A stretch of DNA of 64,000 nucleotides, from positions 84,236-148,235 of the IMG/VR virus record IMGVR_UViG_3300042566_000678; one strand, given 5' to 3'. The translations under genes and the position numbers were made by a program. Under the pieces are notes generated by a model. The model saw nothing but the letters and a program-made list of their open reading frames with translations. It was not told the origin of the DNA and ran no database searches. Of the stretch, positions 25,287 to 33,491 are shown one piece after another (within the stretch, counting starts at the first letter, position 1; every line of letters begins with the position of its first letter). This stretch comes from a virus.

Positions 25287-25820
25287 TTATTGTCTACCAA
25301 CTGGCTTTATTTCAAGTCCAATTTTCTTACCTAATTTTTCTACATTGAAATACACTTCACTCAATCTTTTTAATCCTGGTATTTTATAGGTTCTATAACA
25401 ATCGTAGTTTTTAAGTAGTGTATTATTTTTAACTTGCTTTTGATAAAATGCAGCTCCTGTCCTATCTATCTTTATAGCTTTAGCTTCTTTACTATATTGT
25501 AGATTTTCGGATAGTTCTGTATTAGTATCTTGTATATCTTTTAATAGTGCTACAACGTATAAAGGTTCTTGTATTTTCTGCATCAATTGAGTAAATACCC
25601 TTAAAGGTATTGCGTTTAACTTAATGCAATGTACTAATTTATCGCCTCTGTTAAAACCCAATACCAATAAGAGTGGAGTCTGCGAACCCCCATATGCTTT
25701 TGTTTTACCACTTACATAATCATACCCATATAATCTATAAAACCCACCATTTTTTATTTGGTTTTTTGTAGTGTTTCTTTCTAAATAGAAATATGGAATA
25801 TAATAATATAGGTTATTCAT
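25287..25820 (-). CDS. Unknown 177-aa protein in glycosyltransferase cluster
   Basis: 177 aa, MNNLYYYIPYFYLERNTTKN; Tyr-rich N-terminus, basic C-terminus, no membrane segment. It contains GGFYRLYGYDYVSGKTKAYG and a mid-section with CIKLNAIPLRVF. Its position between glycosyltransferase genes and the 8-bp overlap with the upstream one suggest a related role; a virion protein is also possible. Not recognised. Confidence 0.65.
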   Translation of the reverse strand: MNNLYYYIPYFYLERNTTKNQIKNGGFYRLYGYDYVSGKTKAYGGSQTPLLLVLGFNRGDKLVHCIKLNAIPLRVFTQLMQKIQEPLYVVALLKDIQDTNTELSENLQYSKEAKAIKIDRTGAAFYQKQVKNNTLLKNYDCYRTYKIPGLKRLSEVYFNVEKLGKKIGLEIKPVGRQ

Positions 25821-27078
25821 TTACTTTTGTCAACTTTGGGATATTCAACGGAATAAATTGTTTTATTGTTGGAACGTATTTAGTTAAAATACCATCAAAC
25901 AAAGTAGTCATTTTTTCTAAACCAAAATTTTGTTGGTTTTGTTTTCCTAATTGTTGAGATGCTGTTTTGTACTTATCGTATCCCTTATAAATATCGGTAA
26001 ATGTTTTAATTGCTCCGGTGTAATTCACATAGAACCATTTAGTTCCTTCCAAAATGAATTGGTCTTGTGCTGATGGGTGTACATCTTTCAACTCACCATC
26101 TAACAATACTGCACCTTTATTTAAGAAATCCAAATGCCCACTCCAATTAGATGCAATTACGGGCTTACCTGTCAAACTGAACTCTAATAATGGTCTACCA
26201 AATCCTTCACCATGTGTAAACGAAACCATAGTTTTTACCTTTGGATGTTGGTATAGTGCGTTCATTTCTGAATCACTTAACTCACCATGCAGTAAATAGA
26301 TAGATGGGATGTTCTTACCAAACTCTTCCGTAACCTCTTCTAATTTACCCATAGTTGCTTCTCTATCCATTACAGAGAAACCCGCTGATGATGTTTTAAG
26401 GATTAGTGCAGGTGCGTTCTTTTGCCCTCTAAATGCGTGACAGAATGATTTAATCATCATACCTACATCTTTTCTATCGTGCCCCAAATCACCTTTCAAC
26501 CAATGCCCTACAAATAGGAATGCAAAATCTTCTTTGATTTTATCCAACTCTGGTAATTCAACTTCTGCTTTCTTACCAAAGAACTCTTCGTTGTATCCCT
26601 CAAATAAAACCTCAACCGGCTTTTCTAATTTATGTTCTTTAACTACTCGTTGTGTGTTTCTATCAGTTTCACTATAAATAGTTTTAACTAATACATCTTT
26701 AGAAAACTCCGATGGTACAATAATCATATCCATACGATTACACCCTGCAATAAAATCAACAGAACAAGCCGTAGTTTCTATACCAGCAGTAATACCAATA
26801 TTATATGTACCCATTGGTTGGAACTCATTTGGTACAGTCACTTGCATATACACATCTGGCTTACGTTCTACACCAGCCACAATTCTTTTAATAATATCTT
26901 CATCATTACCAGTTAATGCAGTCATCGGTGTTGCTCCCCATCTGGTAGATATAATACGAACATCGTACTTATCCAATTTGATTAGAGAACGAACCAAATC
27001 TCGTGCATGGTCCCCATAACCACTCCTTGTGGCTACGGGTCCTTGAAATAATAGTAAAGGTTTTTTAACTTCTGCCAT
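25813..27078 (-). CDS. Glycosyltransferase, GT-B (GT4-like)
   Basis: 421 aa. Start of a GT-B N-domain (PLLLFQGPVATRSGYGDHAR) and in the C-domain the family motif HGEGFGRPLLEFSLTGKPVI (E-x7-E). Such enzymes transfer sugars from activated nucleotide donors with retention. Coupled to the next GT-B gene by a 3-bp gap. Confidence 0.88.
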   Translation of the reverse strand: MAEVKKPLLLFQGPVATRSGYGDHARDLVRSLIKLDKYDVRIISTRWGATPMTALTGNDEDIIKRIVAGVERKPDVYMQVTVPNEFQPMGTYNIGITAGIETTACSVDFIAGCNRMDMIIVPSEFSKDVLVKTIYSETDRNTQRVVKEHKLEKPVEVLFEGYNEEFFGKKAEVELPELDKIKEDFAFLFVGHWLKGDLGHDRKDVGMMIKSFCHAFRGQKNAPALILKTSSAGFSVMDREATMGKLEEVTEEFGKNIPSIYLLHGELSDSEMNALYQHPKVKTMVSFTHGEGFGRPLLEFSLTGKPVIASNWSGHLDFLNKGAVLLDGELKDVHPSAQDQFILEGTKWFYVNYTGAIKTFTDIYKGYDKYKTASQQLGKQNQQNFGLEKMTTLFDGILTKYVPTIKQFIPLNIPKLTKVNE

Positions 27079-27081
27079 AAC

Positions 27082-28476
27082 TTATTTAATATCTAATGTA
27101 AAAATCTCGTGTTTCTTTCTCGGTGTAAAGTTTTCTAATGCATCATTGATTCCATCGGTCATAGTTTTACACATATTCTCTAATGATAATCCACCTTCGC
27201 CTAATGCCCACTCTCTACCTTTTAATCCTAACGCCTTTCTTTCTTCTCTACCCATATTGTAGAACTCACTTAATGCCGATGTTACCTCATAAGTATCAAC
27301 GTGGTCTTCCATAATGTATGGTGTTGGTGGTGAACCTGTATAAGAACGAGAACGGCTCCATACTGGAATTACCCAATCTCCCCAAGTTACTTTATCTTCA
27401 AACTTTCTCCAATCGTGCAAAGAACCAATCTCCACATAATCTTCTTCGTTTAATGCTACACCACTATCTTTCCAACGGAAACCACATTGGTCTTGCAATC
27501 CACCAGTTACATTTACAATGACAGGTGTTCCTGCTACGATACTTTCTGCACTAGCCAATCCAAATCCTTCTGCTGATGAAATGTTTAAAGTAACATCTGC
27601 TATATTGTATAACTGATTTAATTGCTGCTCATTCCACTTTCTATCATCAAATATCACATTGATACCCGGAGCTAAATCTGCTACTACCTTCGGTAAATCC
27701 GTACCATTCTCATCTACCTTTTGTGTGTGCATCAATAAAGCACATTTATCACGTTTTTCTTCTGGTAGATTATTTACAAAATCTCTAAAAGATACAATCA
27801 CATCAATTGCCTGCTTTCTACGGATGTTTCGGTTGTTCCAATATGCTACAAAATCATATTTTTTATCACCCAATACCTCTTTGTAGAATTTATCATCAAT
27901 TTGAGTTGGTTTGTAATCTACATCGTTTATACCGTGTGGTACATACTTTACTTGCCAATCAGCAGGTTGTTTCCAACGTGATTTTGCATCCATTCCCCAT
28001 ACTCTACGAGTAATCCCATAGGTTTGTCTTGAAATAGTACCTACCCAATCACAACTCTCTAAATAATCTCTGTTGTATTGTGGGTCTGGTAAATCATCCC
28101 AAATGTGATAGAATAAAATTGGGATGTTTTGACGAATCTCATGCTCAATTTGATATAACCAAATCCAATACCTAGGGTCTGTAAAGTGTAGGATTGCATC
28201 TGGGTTTTCCATATTGATGATTTGACGTAACGAATCCGCAGTACCATATCCTGATGATGGGTAGATTTTTACATATGCATCTTCGATACCCGTTCTCTTA
28301 CGGACATCTTCACACAAATCCATAATCTTACCTTCTTCCGGATGTTTTACTGCTGCTCCGATTTGCACCCAATCGAAATCTTTTAATGTACCTAATACGA
28401 ATTGCTTTGACATATTTGCAATACCACTTGCCATCCGTAGGTCGTCTGATAGTAACAATATCTTCTTTTTTGCCAT
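27082..28476 (-). CDS. Glycosyltransferase, GT-B (GT4-like)
   Basis: 464 aa. N-domain KKILLLSDDLRMASGIANM and C-domain SSAEGFGLASAESIVAGTPV with the E-x7-E signature; GGLQDQCGFRW near 327-337 is characteristic of phage members. It is the first glycosyltransferase in transcription order, following the RHH regulator gene by 6 bp. Confidence 0.88.
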   Translation of the reverse strand: MAKKKILLLSDDLRMASGIANMSKQFVLGTLKDFDWVQIGAAVKHPEEGKIMDLCEDVRKRTGIEDAYVKIYPSSGYGTADSLRQIINMENPDAILHFTDPRYWIWLYQIEHEIRQNIPILFYHIWDDLPDPQYNRDYLESCDWVGTISRQTYGITRRVWGMDAKSRWKQPADWQVKYVPHGINDVDYKPTQIDDKFYKEVLGDKKYDFVAYWNNRNIRRKQAIDVIVSFRDFVNNLPEEKRDKCALLMHTQKVDENGTDLPKVVADLAPGINVIFDDRKWNEQQLNQLYNIADVTLNISSAEGFGLASAESIVAGTPVIVNVTGGLQDQCGFRWKDSGVALNEEDYVEIGSLHDWRKFEDKVTWGDWVIPVWSRSRSYTGSPPTPYIMEDHVDTYEVTSALSEFYNMGREERKALGLKGREWALGEGGLSLENMCKTMTDGINDALENFTPRKKHEIFTLDIK

Positions 28477-28482
28477 AATTTG

Positions 28483-28686
28483 TTAAAACGCTGAACCGCT
28501 TAATTGTAACTGATTGTAATTGTTTAATTTGTTTTTGTAATCTTCATCATTCAGATAAAGTTTTATACTCCGATTTACTAATTTTTGTAACGTTATTCCG
28601 TTTTCACTTATTGACGAAACCCTAAATGTTTGGTATAAATCAGAGATTATCTTTACCGAAGTCAGTTTAGTTTCTGCTTTTTTCAT
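28483..28686 (-). CDS. Ribbon-helix-helix DNA-binding protein
   Basis: 67 aa with a short strand (TKLTSVKIISDLYQTFR) followed by two helices (ITLQKLVNRSIKLYLND), the pattern of Arc/MetJ-type repressors that bind DNA as dimers. It is encoded first behind promoter 28713 and ahead of the glycosyltransferase genes, so it could regulate this unit. Confidence 0.7.
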   Translation of the reverse strand: MKKAETKLTSVKIISDLYQTFRVSSISENGITLQKLVNRSIKLYLNDEDYKNKLNNYNQLQLSGSAF

Positions 28687-28712
28687 AATAACCCTCTATA
28701 TATTTGTATATA

Positions 28713-28743
28713 TAAATATACAAAAAATAAAAAATCATACAAA
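28713..28743 (-). promoter_or_regulatory. Promoter, TTTGTA-N17-TATATTTA
   Basis: TATATTTA 28713-28720; the upstream TTTG lies about 17 bp away (28738-28743). 27 bp upstream of the ribbon-helix-helix gene. Confidence 0.55.
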
Positions 28744-28753
28744 AAAAATTAAA

Positions 28754-29623
28754 TTATTTTTGCCGAGCTGGACACCTATCCTTAAACTCACAGAATCTAC
28801 AATTTTTATTACCCTCACCTGGATTTGGTGTGTAATCCGCATCTAAATTATCTGTACCATCTTCGTTAAATACCGAATCTACGAATCTCATAAAGTCTTT
28901 AACCGCACGAGCCACCGATGGACCACCATTAGCAGGAACTAATTTAGATATGCGTGGTATAGTATATTCCGTATTCTCACTAATTTTTCGTTTAATGATT
29001 TGGAACTCGACTTGTATCCTGTCTATCGGGTGATTGTACTGCTCTGAATAATAATGTTTGTATAATAGTAATTGGTTTAGTTTAGTTTTGTCCGCCTTCT
29101 GTTCCTTTGTCCAACCACGCGTAGATGTTTTGAAATCAACAATCTTTAATAGGTTGAACTCTTTGTGGCGGGTTACTATATCCAAATATCCTAACATAGA
29201 TACATTGGGTTTTAGTTGGATGTTTAGGGGTAATTCTATACCTACCAACTCCCAACCTTTCTTTGCGAAGAAGTCATCACTATTTTTCTTAAAGTACTCC
29301 AAACAAATGACTCCATCGTTATAGAACTCCATAAGTTCCTCTTTGGAACATACGAACTTGCCTTCCTCAAACCCTTCATGCTCTTTCTTAAAAGTATCTA
29401 CAAGCCTTTCTTTAAGTAAAGCAGGTAAATCTATTTCGTTGGCCTCTTTCTTTGTCTTATTGTAGAATATACTCAAATAATGTTGTAGGGTTTCGTGAAA
29501 TGCAGTACCAAAGATTGTGTGAATACTACCAGAGTAGACACCTAACTTATCAATGTAGTTGAACTTGTACTGCTGCGGGCAGGTGGTGTACATTGAATAC
29601 CGTGAATAGGATACGCGAGCCAT
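28754..29623 (-). CDS. PD-(D/E)XK nuclease, Cas4/RecB-like with Fe-S cysteines
   Basis: 289 aa from ATG 29623 (an in-frame ATG at 29671 lies inside a terminator and is rejected). Motifs: SYSRYSMYTTCPQQYKF at the N-terminus, GTAFHETLQHYL (metal-binding His), YLDIVTRH then KIVDFKTS (catalytic D...DxK), QLLLYK, and a C-terminal CRFCEFKDRC. The N-terminal Cys and three C-terminal Cys form the typical Fe-S site of Cas4/AddB-type exonucleases. It probably processes DNA ends during recombination or host DNA breakdown. Confidence 0.88.
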   Translation of the reverse strand: MARVSYSRYSMYTTCPQQYKFNYIDKLGVYSGSIHTIFGTAFHETLQHYLSIFYNKTKKEANEIDLPALLKERLVDTFKKEHEGFEEGKFVCSKEELMEFYNDGVICLEYFKKNSDDFFAKKGWELVGIELPLNIQLKPNVSMLGYLDIVTRHKEFNLLKIVDFKTSTRGWTKEQKADKTKLNQLLLYKHYYSEQYNHPIDRIQVEFQIIKRKISENTEYTIPRISKLVPANGGPSVARAVKDFMRFVDSVFNEDGTDNLDADYTPNPGEGNKNCRFCEFKDRCPARQK

Positions 29624-29640
29624 AATATTTTCTTTAAGTA

Positions 29641-29671
29641 CAAATATACAAAAAAGACTTGGGATTACCAA
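29641..29671 (-). promoter_or_regulatory. Promoter, TTGGTA-N17-TATATTTG
   Basis: TATATTTG 29641-29648 and TTGGTA 29666-29671. The -35 box and spacer coincide with the hairpin of the upstream gene's terminator. Confidence 0.7.
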
Positions 29672-29677
29672 GTCTTT
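29650..29677 (-). terminator. Rho-independent terminator overlapping a promoter
   Basis: 10-bp perfect stem AAAGACTTGG / CCAAGTCTTT (29653-29677) with a 5-nt loop and a T tract; it ends the ParB/nuclease fusion gene. Confidence 0.85.
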
Positions 29678-29704
29678 CTCATGTTATTTTTAACTTATTT
29701 AATA

Positions 29705-30955
29705 CTATTTTAAACTATCTAATTGAGCTACAACCTTTCCATAATTTTCATAAAGGTTACCATATACAATAACCATATTATCTTTATGATTATCTAATAC
29801 ATTCTTAATTGGTAAAGTATGCCCACTAATACCAGCGGATTTCCAATCCCTTTCATTAAGATATGTAAATATAACCAACCAACGATTAATAGTTTCATCA
29901 TATGCTACTAAAATATATTGCCCCTCTCTAATACCCTGCCCACCTCGCCATTGTGTAGCTGAAGAATTAAAATTCGTTACCTTTATTTCAACTTTATCAT
30001 CAATATCATTGTGATAAATATCGGGGTCTGTGGCGTGACCATGTGCTGCTCTAACATCATATCCCTCACTTCGTAATATTTGAGCCCCAATCATCTCTGT
30101 TAAGTGAGAAATAATCGCAGAGGTAGAACCTTTAGTAAAATCCTTGTAGGGAAAATAATCTTCACCATTAATAACTACTTTACTTTCACGTGTGGAATGG
30201 ATTAAATTTGAAACTCTATTAAATATACTTTTGAAAATATCAGTAGTGTATATTTCACTCCAATTTCTATTAGGATTATTTGATTTAACTACTTTTGTTT
30301 TATTTCTACCAGTTGCCTCATCCCAAGCAGTTTTTACACTCATATCACCAGAATCAACTAGTGGTAATAAATCTTTACGCTTTGCTTTAATTTCTTGTAG
30401 TTTCTTTATCGTATCACGACTTGTACCCAATTGCTTAATATGTTCATCTTCTTGAGAAGTACTTCTATTAATAGCAAATTCTTTTACATGGGCCAAATTC
30501 ATTTGTTCAAACTCATTCAATTTAACAGAGTGAGTCATCTTACGATAGATGTTTGAACTAACCACAGATTGTAAAGTTGTATATGGTTCGTTTTCAAAAT
30601 CAGGATAAGGTTTATCCGAAAATACTACCCAAATTTCGGTGTTAGCAAGTTTTGCAGCTTCAGTCCTAGTGTGACCAGCATCAATTAAACCATCCTCCCA
30701 TATAATTACAGGTTGTTCGTTTGCAGTTAATCCCCGCTCAATACGTTTTTTAAAATCTTCTGATAATTTTAATTGAGTTGCCTTTTCTTCCTCAATGTTT
30801 GTATATATCTCTTTGTTAAGAGGATTTGGAATAAGTAAATTTGGGTCTACAAATATCTTATCTTTTTTCTTTGTTGTAACTAATTGAATTGTTGTTGGCA
30901 TTCCTTTTGGGGTTTTTGTAGGTATGGGTGATACCTGTATTTGATTTTTGTTCAT
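29705..30955 (-). CDS. ParB-like domain fused to restriction-endonuclease-like domain
   Basis: 416 aa. Residues 35-110 look like a ParB/Srx domain: IWEDGLIDAGHTRTEAAKLA, with DAGHTR at 92-97. A helical middle (145-215) resembles the HTH region that follows ParB domains. The C-terminal 180 residues contain ATDPDIYHND and DDKVEIKVTNF, a PD-(D/E)XK arrangement with Asp312, Glu323 and Lys325. This suggests a nuclease with its own recognition module. No methyltransferase is encoded nearby. It is next to a second restriction-enzyme-like gene. Confidence 0.75.
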   Translation of the reverse strand: MNKNQIQVSPIPTKTPKGMPTTIQLVTTKKKDKIFVDPNLLIPNPLNKEIYTNIEEEKATQLKLSEDFKKRIERGLTANEQPVIIWEDGLIDAGHTRTEAAKLANTEIWVVFSDKPYPDFENEPYTTLQSVVSSNIYRKMTHSVKLNEFEQMNLAHVKEFAINRSTSQEDEHIKQLGTSRDTIKKLQEIKAKRKDLLPLVDSGDMSVKTAWDEATGRNKTKVVKSNNPNRNWSEIYTTDIFKSIFNRVSNLIHSTRESKVVINGEDYFPYKDFTKGSTSAIISHLTEMIGAQILRSEGYDVRAAHGHATDPDIYHNDIDDKVEIKVTNFNSSATQWRGGQGIREGQYILVAYDETINRWLVIFTYLNERDWKSAGISGHTLPIKNVLDNHKDNMVIVYGNLYENYGKVVAQLDSLK

Positions 30956-30985
30956 AATTTATTGTTTTAAAGTTTAAAATTTATG

Positions 30986-31016
30986 CTAATATACAACTAA
31001 TATTTAAGATTTCCTA
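30986..31016 (-). promoter_or_regulatory. Possible promoter, TAGGAA-N17-TATATTAG
   Basis: TATATTAG 30986-30993 deviates from the -7 consensus at one position; TAGGAA lies 17 bp upstream (31011-31016), inside the 3' end of the previous gene. Confidence 0.4.
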
Positions 31017-31558
31017 ATAAAATCAACAAAATCTTGTAACTTTTTTTCGTTAATTGGTTTGTAGTTCGGATTTCTCCATATCGGTTTAGTTGATGAACGT
31101 TTCCCATCACACAGATAAAACACCTTATGAATATTACCCTCATCCATATAATACTCGTATGCCTTATCACTTACACTATTTTCTAATGCAAGAATAAAAG
31201 TAGTTGGTTTGGATGTAACACCATTTAGGATTCTACCAAAATCTGAACTAGCCCTTTCCATAAAACATCTATCTAAATATGCTTTACATTCACCAATCTT
31301 TTGCATAGTCCCATCTGTATGGTATAGGTGTCTATCTACCTGAAACTTTAAGGAATACCCACTTTTAGATACGGATTCAATAAAATCATTTTTCTTTGAT
31401 TCACCACCGATTTCAGTTTTCCAAATCAAATCTAACAATCCTTCTACCACCTCTTTCATAGTGGAACGAACCATACCCATTTCGCCTTTGTTGGCGTAAG
31501 ACCTTGCCATTCCGACATTATCTTCGTAATACTTAATGTAAGTTTGTAAGTTGCTCAT
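31004..31558 (-). CDS. Restriction-endonuclease-like protein
   Basis: 184 aa, the size of a small type II restriction enzyme. A helical N-terminus is followed by KFQVDRHLYHTDGTMQK and GECKAYLDRCFMERASSDF, in which Asp82 and Glu90-Cys-Lys92 fit the PD-(D/E)XK catalytic pattern. I cannot name a specific enzyme. No partner methylase is visible, so the phage DNA would need other protection (modified bases) or the enzyme would target host or rival DNA. Confidence 0.65.
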   Translation of the reverse strand: MSNLQTYIKYYEDNVGMARSYANKGEMGMVRSTMKEVVEGLLDLIWKTEIGGESKKNDFIESVSKSGYSLKFQVDRHLYHTDGTMQKIGECKAYLDRCFMERASSDFGRILNGVTSKPTTFILALENSVSDKAYEYYMDEGNIHKVFYLCDGKRSSTKPIWRNPNYKPINEKKLQDFVDFIRKS

Positions 31559-31559
31559 A

Positions 31560-31835
31560 TTAATAAGATTTTATGTTTTCTTCGTGATAAGTTGTGGTTT
31601 TACCGCTACTATTTTGTTGTGTTGTTATGGTTTCACCTCTACTTGTAAAGTAATGAAAATGCATTCCATCATAAAAACGATACATTTTCACACCATCTTT
31701 CTCAAAAAGATATTCTACCTCAAACCCATCATCTTTACCAACACGTTCCTTTGACATTGGTTCGTTAGTACAAGCCCCAAACAACATAGCACCTAGTACT
31801 ATGATTGTTATGTAAATCGCTAATATCTTTTTCAT
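31560..31835 (-). CDS. Small lipoprotein (DUF4884-like)
   Basis: 91 aa from ATG 31835. Signal peptide with lipobox FGAC, lipidated Cys at about residue 21. The mature part contains VEYLFEKDGVKMYRFYDG and HFHYFTSRGET, a pattern I associate with DUF4884-type phage lipoproteins. Function unknown; expected in the outer membrane. An ATG 45 bp upstream overlaps the previous gene and is rejected. Confidence 0.7.
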   Translation of the reverse strand: MKKILAIYITIIVLGAMLFGACTNEPMSKERVGKDDGFEVEYLFEKDGVKMYRFYDGMHFHYFTSRGETITTQQNSSGKTTTYHEENIKSY

Positions 31836-31836
31836 A

Positions 31837-32292
31837 TTACCAAGATGAAGAGTAATAGTAATCATCAGCATTAGTATCACTCAATGCTTCCTCTAAAATC
31901 TCAATTGTGTTTTCAATATCTTTGTAGTACCACTCATCGTATTCAGTACCACCAAAGAAGAAACCACTTGCAGTTGGTAATAATTCTTCTGCCAATGAAT
32001 TATCGTTTAGGATTTTCTTACATATATCCAATAATTCTTGCAACTTATCTAAACTTACATAATACTCACTACAATTATCCACACCATTTTGCACATTCTC
32101 TACGAACCATTGGTGAATTTGGTTTGCTTTACGCCAATAACCAACCTCTTCAATAACATAAGTAACACGTTTTGGGTCAATCTTTATAGATTCACCACCT
32201 TTGGTCACTTCCACTTTGTACTGCTCTTCTGGTGTTTGATGCTCCCATTGTCTAACATAGGTACGCTTCTCTAAATACATGTCTAATCCCAT
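31837..32292 (-). CDS. Conserved phage protein, MGLDMYL family
   Basis: 151 aa. The N-terminus MGLDMYLEKRTYV and the middle EVGYWRKANQIHQWF are typical of a widespread phage and bacterial family without assigned function. The C-terminus is very acidic and Tyr-rich. Follows the lipoprotein gene by one base. Confidence 0.75.
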   Translation of the reverse strand: MGLDMYLEKRTYVRQWEHQTPEEQYKVEVTKGGESIKIDPKRVTYVIEEVGYWRKANQIHQWFVENVQNGVDNCSEYYVSLDKLQELLDICKKILNDNSLAEELLPTASGFFFGGTEYDEWYYKDIENTIEILEEALSDTNADDYYYSSSW

Positions 32293-32310
32293 TGTTTTAT
32301 TTTTTAAAGT

Positions 32311-32550
32311 TTATAAATAATTTTTAATAACTGAAACTACATTTTCTATTCTATTGTAAAGTGCCTTATCTATCTTTGCACCTCTAGCTACTTCAAGTAA
32401 ATCATCGTAAAGGTAGCCATCATATAATCCGTATAACATATTCATAAGGTCAAAGCCAGTATTGAAATCAACCTCTTTAATAATATCCATAATTTCACCT
32501 AGCGTTGTTGGTGTCATATTGGCATGTCTATCAAATTTAATGTAACTCAT
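32311..32550 (-). CDS. Unknown 79-aa protein
   Basis: 79 aa, MSYIKFDRHANMTPTTLGE; helical, acidic, no TM segment. Part of a run of small genes that starts at promoter 33088. No family recognised. Confidence 0.6.
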   Translation of the reverse strand: MSYIKFDRHANMTPTTLGEIMDIIKEVDFNTGFDLMNMLYGLYDGYLYDDLLEVARGAKIDKALYNRIENVVSVIKNYL

Positions 32551-32553
32551 ATC

Positions 32554-32730
32554 TTATTTGTTTTGATTGTCTAACTCAATAATTTCTGGTCCGTATTTGA
32601 TGAACCGCTTTTTGGAATTGAAAATCTTAATTGCTTTCTCTTTTGAGGGAGCGGAGATGAAGATTTGTTCATCATCGAAATCGTTGTAACCCGGCACCCA
32701 GCCGTAATAATTAAATTGGTAATTTTTCAT
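32554..32730 (-). CDS. Unknown 58-aa protein
   Basis: ATG 32730 opens 58 codons: MKNYQFNYYGWVPGYNDFDD and a basic middle (SKEKAIKIFNSKKRFIKYG). It fills the gap exactly (3 bp from one neighbour, 12 bp from the other). No family recognised. Confidence 0.6.
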   Translation of the reverse strand: MKNYQFNYYGWVPGYNDFDDEQIFISAPSKEKAIKIFNSKKRFIKYGPEIIELDNQNK

Positions 32731-32742
32731 AACTTTTATATT

Positions 32743-33051
32743 TTATTCTTCACAAACCGTAAACTCAATTGCTGGTCCAAAGTCCCAAATCCCCCCACTA
32801 ACACCCATCCAATTGTAAGATGGTTCTAATATCGTTCTAACTTTCTCTCTATCTATGGAATCAAACTGAATCTCATACTCATGTGGTTGAGTGAGGTACT
32901 CACCGATTGCGTTGATGATTTCTTTACGAGAAGCAATTGGATACATACCAGTCTTTTTATTGTAAAAATCATTACAATACTCAATGAACATAGTAAGTTC
33001 ATTTAAAAAGTTTCTTTGAACTTGCATTGGAATTGGGGCTTCATTCATCAT
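32743..33051 (-). CDS. Unknown 102-aa protein
   Basis: 102 aa, MMNEAPIPMQVQRNFLNELT; helical N-terminal half, then YNWMGVSGGIWDFGPAIEF. First gene behind promoter 33088. Start may be the first or second ATG. No family recognised. Confidence 0.65.
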   Translation of the reverse strand: MMNEAPIPMQVQRNFLNELTMFIEYCNDFYNKKTGMYPIASRKEIINAIGEYLTQPHEYEIQFDSIDREKVRTILEPSYNWMGVSGGIWDFGPAIEFTVCEE

Positions 33052-33087
33052 ATCTTTGTTGTTTTATGTTTAACTCTTATTACTCTA

Positions 33088-33118
33088 TAAAGGTACGCAA
33101 AATAAATGAGAAAGTCAA
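33088..33118 (-). promoter_or_regulatory. Strong promoter, TTGACT-N17-TACCTTTA
   Basis: TTGACT 33113-33118, GCG-TACCTTTA ending at 33088, then the leader GAGTAATAAGAGTTAAAC that is repeated behind promoter 33409. Drives the small-gene run 33051 to about 31004. Confidence 0.75.
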
Positions 33119-33141
33119 GTCTTTTCTCAAATATTTTTTAA

Positions 33142-33372
33142 TTATTTTAATCGGTACATAAATAAATGCCCACAATCATCATCATAATCTACATCTTCTA
33201 CAACCTCATTCATACCACCGATAATGGATTGTAATTTATCCACATCAACGCTTCTCCAATAACCAAATCGGAAATACACATCGTAACTACCACCAAAAAC
33301 TTGTTTGATTTCAAAATCACCAAACTCTGCTTCAATCTTTTTTAATGTTGAAATACCTAATCCATTTCTCAT
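33142..33372 (-). CDS. Unknown 76-aa protein
   Basis: 76 aa, MRNGLGISTLKKIEAEFGDF; beta-rich with an acidic loop (VVEDVDYDDDCGHLF). It stands alone between two strong promoters of the same class. Likely an early gene; function unknown. Confidence 0.65.
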   Translation of the reverse strand: MRNGLGISTLKKIEAEFGDFEIKQVFGGSYDVYFRFGYWRSVDVDKLQSIIGGMNEVVEDVDYDDDCGHLFMYRLK

Positions 33373-33408
33373 ATCTGTATTTGTTTATGTTTAACTTTTA
33401 TTACATAG

Positions 33409-33439
33409 TAAAGGTACGCAATTTTTATCACAATGTCAA
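33409..33439 (-). promoter_or_regulatory. Strong promoter, TTGACA-N17-TACCTTTA
   Basis: TTGACA 33434-33439 and GCG-TACCTTTA ending at 33409, 17 bp apart; the leader GTAATAAAAGTTAAACATAA is shared with the promoter at 33088. Confidence 0.75.
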
Positions 33440-33491
33440 GTCTTTTCCAAAATATTTTTTTGATATATTTATATATACATTCGGGGGTTAT

